A stretch of 13,699 bases of DNA from Nitrospinota bacterium (lineage in GTDB: Bacteria > Nitrospinota > Nitrospinia > Nitrospinales > Nitrospinaceae), in assembly GCA_027298165.1 (NCBI GenBank), contig JAPUGN010000222.1, forward strand, positions 1 through 13,699. Direction: 5' to 3'. Shown in pieces: positions 1 to 5,743 of the stretch; positions within the stretch are counted from its first letter, which is position 1, and each line of letters begins with the position of its first letter. A program made the translations under genes and the position numbers. Under the pieces are notes generated by a model, which did no database searches, was not told the origin of the DNA, and was given only the letters and a program-made list of their open reading frames with translations.

Positions 1-2
1 AC

Positions 3-176
3 GAGGATATCGCCTGGGTGAGTTGCCAGGAAAACCTGTTCTCCATCAAAACGACCGGCGTGCAGAGTTCCAAGGTGCATTCCACCAACCTGTTTCAAAG
101 AGTGGGCGACGATTGGAAAATGATTCTCCACCACGCCGCCGCCATTCCCATCGTCACCCCGGAAGAATTCTCCTGA
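3..176 (+). CDS. SnoaL/ketosteroid-isomerase-like protein, C-terminal part only
   Basis: The reading frame is open from the window edge to a TGA at 174-176 and gives 58 residues; the start lies outside. The visible part has the look of the SnoaL_3/DUF4440 branch of the NTF2-like fold: a strand beginning EDIAWVSCQENL, then STNLFQRVGDDWKMILHHAA, which matches the usual end of these domains (polar residue, N, h-F-R-x-x-D-W-x-h-h-H-H). Such proteins are small cone-shaped barrels of about 120-150 residues that bind or isomerise small hydrophobic ligands, or only serve as binding modules, so the substrate cannot be told from the fold. It lies 229 bases upstream of the AP endonuclease gene on the same strand, with repeats between, so a shared transcript is doubtful. 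The family call is inferred from the C-terminal motif alone. Confidence 0.6.
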   Translation, partial: EDIAWVSCQENLFSIKTTGVQSSKVHSTNLFQRVGDDWKMILHHAAAIPIVTPEEFS

Positions 177-272
177 TCTTCCCGGATCCTTTTTTTAGAG
201 CACTCCCTGCGATTTAAAAACGCGAACGTTCTTGAACCGGCAGCCGAATTGACTTATCCTTTCCCTTTTTTG

Positions 273-325
273 GAGGAGGGAGAAAGTGCTCCCCCTTGTA
301 AAGGGGGCCGGGGGGATTCCTCCTC
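273..325. repeat. Nested inverted repeat (CCCCCTT-gta-AAGGGGG inside GAGGAGG/CCTCCTC arms)
   Basis: An inner perfect palindrome, CCCCCTT (291-297) and AAGGGGG (301-307), is enclosed by outer arms GAGGAGG (273-279) and CCTCCTC (319-325). A G-rich run follows the inner palindrome (310-315). The CCCCCTT-N3-AAGGGGG core followed by a second G run resembles a short palindromic repeat that I know to be scattered in many bacterial genomes. It probably forms a cruciform or an RNA hairpin. It lies in the spacer before xth and could end upstream transcription, but no T run follows it. Confidence 0.55.
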
Positions 326-329
326 AGTG

Positions 330-353
330 TCACCCTGAACCTGTCGAAGGGTG
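330..353. repeat. Dispersed palindrome CACCCTGAACC..GAAGGGTG, copy 1
   Basis: CACCCT (331-336) pairs with AGGGTG (348-353) around a GAACCTGTCGA loop. This is a widespread REP-like intergenic palindrome. A second, diverged copy is at 5070-5094. Read through in the xth frame it encodes the residues HPEPVEGW, a frequent sign of an over-extended gene start, which argues against starting xth at 286. Confidence 0.7.
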
Positions 354-405
354 GCAACGGATTTCTGTCATGTTTCGAGAAAGCCGATCTTATACAGGAA
401 CATTC

Positions 406-1170
406 ATGAACATCGTCAGTTGGAACGTCAACGGCATCCGCGCCGTGGTGAAAAAGGGATTTCTGGAGTGGGTGGACAAGGTGTCGCCCGACGTGGTGTG
501 CCTGCAGGAAATCAAGGCACGGCCCGACCAGGTAGAACCCCTTGTGGCGGAGTTGCCCGGTTATCATTCCGCATGGAACCCTGCTCAGCGCAAGGGCTAC
601 AGCGGCGTCGCCACCTTCACCAAAAAGAAACCTAAAACCGTGCACTGGGACATGGGCATCAAGCGGTTCGATATCGAAGGCCGCTACCTGCGCCACGAGT
701 TTCCCAAATTCGATCTGCTCAATATTTATTTTCCCAACGGCACCAGCGGCGAGGAACGCCTCCAGTACAAGCTGGATTATTACGACGCGTTTCTCGACCA
801 CTGCCAGGCGTTGCGCGCCGAGGGCCGGGAGCTGGTCATCTGCGGTGACCTGAATACCGCGCACAAGGCTATCGATCTCAAAAACCCCAAGCAAAACGAA
901 AAGAACTCCGGGTTTCTCCCCATTGAGCGGGAATGGATGGACAAGTTCGCCGCCCACGGGTACATTGACACCTTCCGCGAATTCAATAAGGAGCCGGATC
1001 AGTACTCCTGGTGGACCTACCGCGCCGGGGCCCGCGAACGCAACATCGGGTGGCGGCTGGACTACTTTTTCGTCACCGAGGGCCTCATGAAACGCGTTAA
1101 AAATTCGTACATTACACCCGAAGTGATGGGCTCCGACCACTGCCCGGTGGGCCTCGAGATTACGGGATAG
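406..1170 (+). CDS. xth: Exonuclease III-type AP endonuclease
   Basis: The 254-residue product belongs to the exonuclease III/EEP family. It cuts DNA 5' of abasic sites and removes 3' blocking groups and nucleotides in base excision repair, in the cytoplasm. All active-site positions are visible: N7 in SWNVNGIR, E35 in LQEIK, Y108 in NIYFPNG, D148 and N150 in CGDLNTAH, D219 in WRLDYF, and the final S243-D244-H245 motif. Length matches the E. coli enzyme (268). The frame is open upstream to an ATG at 286, but that extension would translate two intergenic repeats. The ATG at 406 has an AGGAA ribosome site five bases away and begins exactly where the family does, with MNIVSWN. The gene for a zinc peptidase follows 100 bases downstream on the same strand. 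Family and function are well supported; some relatives act mainly as AP endonuclease and only weakly as exonuclease. Confidence 0.95.
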   Translation: MNIVSWNVNGIRAVVKKGFLEWVDKVSPDVVCLQEIKARPDQVEPLVAELPGYHSAWNPAQRKGYSGVATFTKKKPKTVHWDMGIKRFDIEGRYLRHEFPKFDLLNIYFPNGTSGEERLQYKLDYYDAFLDHCQALRAEGRELVICGDLNTAHKAIDLKNPKQNEKNSGFLPIEREWMDKFAAHGYIDTFREFNKEPDQYSWWTYRAGARERNIGWRLDYFFVTEGLMKRVKNSYITPEVMGSDHCPVGLEITG

Positions 1171-1222
1171 GGGTTTCCCCCCGCCCTGTGGTATTCTTGA
1201 CCCGCATCAATTCAACCTTCTT

Positions 1223-1245
1223 CCCGCAGCGGGCCGCGCCGCGGG
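1223..1245 (+). other. GC-rich hairpin between xth and the M16 peptidase gene
   Basis: CCCGC (1223-1227) pairs with GCGGG (1241-1245), and a small GCG/CGC pair lies inside. The hairpin sits 53 bases after the xth stop and 25 bases before the next start, with no T run after it. It may be a weak terminator or a leader structure of the peptidase mRNA, or chance in GC-rich sequence. Confidence 0.3.
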
Positions 1246-1270
1246 TTTCAATATCCGGAAAGGAACTTCC

Positions 1271-4192
1271 ATGAGTTTTGAAACTCAACAGACCTATCAC
1301 GGTTTCAAGTGCGTACATCGGGAAAACATCAAGGAGATCAACTCCCTCGCGCTCCTGTTCGAACACGAAAAAACCGGCGCCGAGCTATTGGTGATGGAAA
1401 ACGACGACGACAACAAGGTGTTCAGCGTGACCTTCCGCACCCCGCCCGCCAACGACCGCGGCGTGGCGCATATCCTGGAACACAGTGTGCTGTGCGGGTC
1501 GCGGAAGTATCCCGTCAAGGAACCGTTCGTGGAACTCATGAAGGGCAGTCTGCAGACCTTCCTCAACGCGATGACCTTTCCCGACAAAACCATGTACCCG
1601 GTGGCCAGCCGCAACCAGAAGGATTTCTACAACCTTATGAATGTCTACCTCGACGCCGTGTTTCATCCGCGCATCACCGAGGAAACGTTTATGCAGGAGG
1701 GCTGGCATTACGAGCTGGAAGACCCGGACGGCCCGGTGTCCTACAAGGGGGTGGTGTTCAACGAAATGAAAGGGGTGTTCTCCAGCCCCGAAAGCGTGCT
1801 CGACCGCTACCTGGTGCACTCGCTGTTTCCGAAAACCACCTACGGCTATGAATCCGGGGGCGACCCGGCGGTCATCCCCGATCTCACCTATGAGGAGTTC
1901 AAGGATTTTCACCGGCGCTACTATCATCCCTCCAACAGCCGCATTTTTTTACATGGTGACGGCAACACGGAGGACTATCTGAAATTTTTGCATGAAGAAT
2001 ACCTGAGCGGATTCGACCGCATGGAAGTGGATTCCGGGGTCGATATTCAGCGCCGGTTCAGCAAACCCAAATGGAAGGAAGCGCCGTACCCGATTTCCAA
2101 AGACGAATCGCTGGAGAAAAAAACCTTCGTGGTGGTAGGTCTCAAGCTCGACAAGTCGACCGATTACGAACACTGCCTGTACATGGAAATCCTGAGCCAC
2201 ATTTTGCTGGGCACCCCCGGCTCGCCGTTACGCAAGGCGCTGTTGGAATCCAACCTCGGGTCCGAGGTTATCGGCGGCGGGTTCGATGACAACCGGGTGG
2301 AGACCCTGTTCGCCGTGGGCATGAAAGGCGCAGATAAGGAAGATGCGCAGAAGATAGTCGATCTCATTTTCAAAACGCTGGAGAATCTGGCCGAAAACGG
2401 CATCGATGAAAACCAGGTGCTGGCTTCGGTCAACACGGTCGACTTCAAACTGCGTGAGGCGAATTTCGGCGGGTTCGCCAAAGGCATTGTCTACAACATC
2501 CAGGCGCTGGGGTCCTGGTTGTACGGCGGCAACCCCCTCAGCCATCTCAAATACGACCGGCTGATGAGGAAAATCAAAAAGAAATCCGGACATTTCGAAA
2601 AACTGATCCGCAAATATTTATTGAACAACAAACACCATAGCGTGGTGGTGTTGGTTCCGAAGCCGGGACTGGGGGAGAAGCAGGAGGCCAAGGTCCGCAA
2701 ACAGTTGCGGCAGATGAAGGCGTCACTGGCCGAGCCGGAAATTCAACATCTGGTGAAAACCACACACACGCTTCAGGAACGGCAGATGCAGCCGGACCCG
2801 CCGGAAGCATTGGCCACTTTGCCGCGGTTGACGTTGGATGACGTTGGGAAAATCGCTCCGGATTATCCCTGCGAAATCAAAAACGGCTCGGCGCCGAAAA
2901 TCCTGTTTCACGATCTGTTCACCAACAAGATCGCCTACACTCAGATGTGTTTCAATCTGGAGACAGTGCCGCAGGACAAGATCCAATACCTGTCTCTGCT
3001 GGGACGGCTGGTGATGGGGATGGGCACCAACAAGCGTGACTATGTGGAAATGGGCCAGCAGATCGGCATCCGCACCGGCGGTATTTCATCCTCCGATTTC
3101 TCCACCGTTTCCCTTAAGGATCGGCACCGGATCATCTCTTGCCTCAATTTAAACGGCACCGCACTGGTGGAACAAGTCGACGATCTGTTCGACTTGGTTG
3201 AGGAGTTGCTGGGAGAGCGCAACTTCGACAACCACAAGCGGCTGGTAGAGATCATCCGCAGTGCCAAAGCCAATATGGAGGCCTCCATCGTTCCCAACGG
3301 CAATCATTATGTTATGTCTCGTCTGCAGTCCTATCATTCCCGCCTCGGCCGCTATGACGAACTGCTGGAGGGAATCACCTATTTCCGTTTTCTGGAGGAC
3401 CTGCTAGTGCGGGTGGAAAAAGATCCCGCAGAGGTGGCGGACTGTTTTCGGGAAGTGGCGAAATATGTATTCACCCGCGACAACCTGCTGGCCAATATCA
3501 CCTGCACGGGTAAGGAATATAAAAAGGTCGAAAAACGCCTGCGCGGAATCGCCGATCTGTTGCCCGATGTATCCTATCCGGTCGCCGAACTGGAGTTCGG
3601 GCCGGTGGACTTGAACGAAGCGTTCGTGACGGCGAGTACCGTGCAATACGTCGGCAAGGCGATCAATCTGTACGACAACGGCTTCGAGTTTTCCGGCCAG
3701 TTCGACGTGCTCAAAGCCCTGCTTCGCACGGTTTATCTCTGGGACCACGTGCGCGTGAAGGGCGGGGCCTATGGCAGTTCGTTGAGTTTCGACCTGTACA
3801 CGGGAGACCTCGCGCTGGTGTCTTACCGCGATCCCAATCTGGCGGAAACCCTGCAGGTGTACGACGACATTCCGAAATTTCTGCACCAGCTGGAAATGTC
3901 CGGGGAGGAGTTTGAGAAAATTGTCATCGGTTGCGCCGGCAAGCTCGATCCCCCCCTGACCCCGGACCGCAAGGGATCCCTCGCCAAAATTGAACACCTC
4001 ACCGGCCTGACCCATGAATTCAAACAGCGGCGTTTTGAGGAATTGCTATCGACGCGCCTGGATGACATCCGGGAATATGCCGGGCTGTTTGAAACCATCC
4101 GCGATAAGGGAACCGTGTGCGCCCTGGGCAACGAAAGCAAAATCAAGAATTCCGCCTCTCACTTCGACAATCTGGTCAAGGTCTTCCATTAA
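1271..4192 (+). CDS. M16C zinc peptidase, presequence protease (PreP)-like
   Basis: The 973-residue product is a full-length, one-piece M16C metallopeptidase of the PreP/falcilysin type. These clam-shaped enzymes enclose and degrade unstructured peptides of about 10-65 residues; in mitochondria and plastids they clear cleaved targeting peptides. The inverted zinc motif HILEH is at 67-71 (H67, E70 as base, H71), with the third ligand E165 in VVFNEMKG. SVLCGSRKYPVKEPF and FLNAMTFPDKTMYPVAS (about 72-113) are hallmark PreP stretches. The second half holds the R828-x5-Y834 pair in RVKGGAYG that binds substrate across the chamber. No signal peptide is seen, so it probably acts in the cytoplasm on signal-peptide remnants or small proteins. 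The ATG at 1271 has AGGAA six bases upstream. It is probably transcribed separately from, or loosely with, xth. Family call is firm; the natural substrate is unknown. Confidence 0.93.
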   Translation: MSFETQQTYHGFKCVHRENIKEINSLALLFEHEKTGAELLVMENDDDNKVFSVTFRTPPANDRGVAHILEHSVLCGSRKYPVKEPFVELMKGSLQTFLNAMTFPDKTMYPVASRNQKDFYNLMNVYLDAVFHPRITEETFMQEGWHYELEDPDGPVSYKGVVFNEMKGVFSSPESVLDRYLVHSLFPKTTYGYESGGDPAVIPDLTYEEFKDFHRRYYHPSNSRIFLHGDGNTEDYLKFLHEEYLSGFDRMEVDSGVDIQRRFSKPKWKEAPYPISKDESLEKKTFVVVGLKLDKSTDYEHCLYMEILSHILLGTPGSPLRKALLESNLGSEVIGGGFDDNRVETLFAVGMKGADKEDAQKIVDLIFKTLENLAENGIDENQVLASVNTVDFKLREANFGGFAKGIVYNIQALGSWLYGGNPLSHLKYDRLMRKIKKKSGHFEKLIRKYLLNNKHHSVVVLVPKPGLGEKQEAKVRKQLRQMKASLAEPEIQHLVKTTHTLQERQMQPDPPEALATLPRLTLDDVGKIAPDYPCEIKNGSAPKILFHDLFTNKIAYTQMCFNLETVPQDKIQYLSLLGRLVMGMGTNKRDYVEMGQQIGIRTGGISSSDFSTVSLKDRHRIISCLNLNGTALVEQVDDLFDLVEELLGERNFDNHKRLVEIIRSAKANMEASIVPNGNHYVMSRLQSYHSRLGRYDELLEGITYFRFLEDLLVRVEKDPAEVADCFREVAKYVFTRDNLLANITCTGKEYKKVEKRLRGIADLLPDVSYPVAELEFGPVDLNEAFVTASTVQYVGKAINLYDNGFEFSGQFDVLKALLRTVYLWDHVRVKGGAYGSSLSFDLYTGDLALVSYRDPNLAETLQVYDDIPKFLHQLEMSGEEFEKIVIGCAGKLDPPLTPDRKGSLAKIEHLTGLTHEFKQRRFEELLSTRLDDIREYAGLFETIRDKGTVCALGNESKIKNSASHFDNLVKVFH

Positions 4193-4250
4193 ATCATTCC
4201 GATAAAACGTCCTAACTCTTTTCTTATGAAATAAGTAGTGGCAACCCCCC

Positions 4251-4286
4251 CTATTAAATGGTAAACTGATATCCATCTATTAAATG
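4251..4286. repeat. Direct repeat CTATTAAATG, two copies 26 bases apart
   Basis: CTATTAAATG occurs at 4251-4260 and again at 4277-4286, both perfect 10-mers, in the spacer between the M16 peptidase and the PAS gene. The spacing of 26 bases is about two and a half helical turns. It could be a pair of protein-binding sites, or the second TATTAAAT could act as a -10 element for the PAS gene. No function can be assigned from sequence. Confidence 0.45.
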
Positions 4287-4318
4287 AAAAAGGACGAGTT
4301 CCCGATTGCTTTTTTTAG

Positions 4319-4337
4319 AGGGGTTTACCCCTTTTTT
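4319..4337 (+). terminator. Terminator-like hairpin with T run, just before the PAS gene
   Basis: AGGGG (4319-4323), loop TTTA, CCCCT (4328-4332), then a run of six T (4332-4337). The stem is short (5 bp) but GC-rich and is followed at once by T, as in an intrinsic terminator. It lies 127 bases after the M16 peptidase stop and only four bases before the ATG of the PAS gene. It may end the peptidase transcript or act as an attenuator for the PAS gene. Confidence 0.4.
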
Positions 4338-4341
4338 GTCC

Positions 4342-5058
4342 ATGAGCCCTGAACAATATAAAAAGAAGATTTGGATTCATTTCCGGATGACGCTCATTTG
4401 GGTGCTGGTGCTTTCCCTGGTCTGGGAGTTTGGGTTGGCCGATTGGATCCGGCCTTCCGTTCAATCCCTTTCGGAAAGCGCCCTGGTCTGGTTCGACACC
4501 GCCATGCACGTGGCCATTGTTTTGGTGGCGTTGTTGATCAGCCTTCCCTCTCTGATGGACGGAGTCGAGGAAACCACTCGCAAAACCGTCACCGAACTCG
4601 GTAAGACCGAACGCCAGTACAAATCCATCGTGGAAGCCACCAATGATCTGATTTTTCAGCTGGACGGGAACGGCATCGTGGTGTTCGCCAACCCGGCCGT
4701 GCGCCTGCTGGGATACGAGGACGGTGAAATGCTGGGGCAGTTCATCGGTGATCTGTTATACATGGACAACGTGGATGACGTGGTGCCCCGAATCATGACC
4801 AAGCGGATCGGCCACCGGGCGACCTATCACCTGCCGGTTCAATTGCGGACCTGCACCAACTCCGTGATCTCCACCGAAATACCCGCCATAGAATTCATTG
4901 TGGATGCCTGCGGCCTGTGGGAAGAAAACGACGACCACGTTCAGACGCGGGGACAGGACAAAACCTTTGTCGGAACGCTGTGCATCGCCCGTCCCGTGAT
5001 CAAACCCGAAGACCTCCCTACCCAGAAAGACGAGCAAGAAGCGGAAGTTTACGAATAG
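4342..5058 (+). CDS. Two-helix membrane protein with a single PAS domain and no output domain
   Basis: The product has 238 residues from the ATG at 4342. A basic N-terminus (KKK at 7-9) leads to helix 1 (about 16-34), a short outside loop, and helix 2 (about 53-71); a linker helix (74-95) then enters a PAS domain (about 92-220) with typical landmarks: YKSIVEATNDLIFQLDGNGIV in segments, FANPAVRLLGYEDGEMLGQ and a closing FVGTLCIARPV strand. PAS domains bind small ligands or cofactors, or dimerise. Here no kinase, GGDEF, EAL, HAMP or DNA-binding region follows, only an acidic tail. The start is uncertain: the ATG has no ribosome site, while a TTG at 4306 has AAGGA eleven bases upstream, adding 12 residues that span the hairpin at 4319-4337. 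The gene converges with the peroxidase gene. It is probably a sensory adaptor that signals through a partner encoded elsewhere; this is inference. Confidence 0.75.
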   Translation: MSPEQYKKKIWIHFRMTLIWVLVLSLVWEFGLADWIRPSVQSLSESALVWFDTAMHVAIVLVALLISLPSLMDGVEETTRKTVTELGKTERQYKSIVEATNDLIFQLDGNGIVVFANPAVRLLGYEDGEMLGQFIGDLLYMDNVDDVVPRIMTKRIGHRATYHLPVQLRTCTNSVISTEIPAIEFIVDACGLWEENDDHVQTRGQDKTFVGTLCIARPVIKPEDLPTQKDEQEAEVYE

Positions 5059-5069
5059 TTTTCGTTGGA

Positions 5070-5094
5070 TCACCCTGAACCCTTGGAAGGGTGA
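5070..5094. repeat. Dispersed palindrome TCACCCTGAACCC..GAAGGGTGA, copy 2
   Basis: TCACCCT (5070-5076) pairs with AGGGTGA (5088-5094). It shares CACCCTGAACC and GAAGGGTG with the copy at 330-353; the loop differs. It lies between the converging ends of the PAS gene (5058) and the peroxidase gene (5119), where a hairpin could stop transcription from both sides, though no T run is next to it. Confidence 0.7.
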
Positions 5095-5118
5095 CATCGT
5101 TATTCAAAAGTTTTGACT

Positions 5119-5691
5119 CTACAAAGTCCCCGCCCGTTGAAACGCCTTTTTCATGTCCGGCAATTGCCCCAGGTCCGGCACAATTTCCAGATGGCGGATC
5201 ACTCCTTCTTTGTCCAATACAACCATTGCACGTGCCAGCAGGCGGTTTTCCTGAATCATCAGTCCAGTGGCCGTGCCGAACCCGCCGTCGCGGTAATCCG
5301 ACAGAAACAGGATGTTTTTGATTTTCGCTTCCACGGCGAACCGCTTTTGTGCGAACGGCAGGTCCCGGCTGATGGTGACCAGCCGCACCGTTGAGTCCAG
5401 CCCGCCGTTTTCTTCGCTCAGGATATGCGTTTGCTTCTCACAGACTTTGGTGTCGATCGACGGCACAATGCTGATGATAGTTACCTGGCCTTTGAACGAT
5501 TGCAGGTCGGTCATCGTCAACCCGCTGTCGGGAAGGGTTAGCGCCGGGAGCGGTTGTCCTTCCTGTAGGGGGGTTCCTGTCAGTGTTAACGGTTTGCCGT
5601 GGAGCGAGACCTGGGTATTCCCGCCTGCATACGAAGTGTCGGCCCACATCAACAGCAGGCCCATGAAGCTGAAGGTTAAAAGTCGTTTCAT
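5119..5691 (-). CDS. tpx: Exported thiol peroxidase (Tpx/peroxiredoxin family) with a single cysteine
   Basis: The 190-residue product is a Tpx-type peroxiredoxin, which reduces hydrogen peroxide and organic hydroperoxides using a reactive cysteine. MKR followed by a hydrophobic stretch and ADTSYA at 17-22 forms a signal peptide, so the mature protein (about 168 residues, the usual Tpx size) should be periplasmic. The peroxidatic motif PSIDTKVCEKQ puts the active cysteine at C84. The conserved DLPFAQKRF follows at 110-118, and LARAMVVLD at 152-160 carries the conserved arginine. In typical Tpx the resolving cysteine comes right after RF; here it is A119, and C84 is the only cysteine in the whole protein. 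It therefore cannot form the usual internal disulfide and needs an outside thiol partner. GAGGA lies eight bases before the ATG. It follows mutS2 after 52 bases on the same strand, so cotranscription is likely. The symbol reflects family, not proven activity. Confidence 0.88.
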   Translation of the reverse strand: MKRLLTFSFMGLLLMWADTSYAGGNTQVSLHGKPLTLTGTPLQEGQPLPALTLPDSGLTMTDLQSFKGQVTIISIVPSIDTKVCEKQTHILSEENGGLDSTVRLVTISRDLPFAQKRFAVEAKIKNILFLSDYRDGGFGTATGLMIQENRLLARAMVVLDKEGVIRHLEIVPDLGQLPDMKKAFQRAGTL

Positions 5692-5743
5692 GATAGAGTC
5701 CTCACAGTCGTGTTGTTCGAAATTAAAATGAATCGGTGGTGCG

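Noticed and set aside
161..195. Possible intrinsic terminator after the SnoaL-like gene (GGAAGA/TCTTCC with a later T run)
   Set aside because: The stem is six base pairs with a ten-base loop, overlaps the stop codon, and is separated from the T run by five bases; too weak to list.
286..405. N-terminal extension of the AP endonuclease from an ATG at 286
   Set aside because: It would translate two intergenic palindromes (giving HPEPVEGW) and lacks a ribosome site; the family begins at MNIVSWN, at 406.
214..1140. Long open frame on the minus strand opposite xth
   Set aside because: It mirrors the codon pattern of xth, shows no recognisable domain, and covers the intergenic repeats.
1197..1202. 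TTGACC as a -35 box for the M16 peptidase gene
   Set aside because: No acceptable -10 hexamer lies 16-18 bases downstream.
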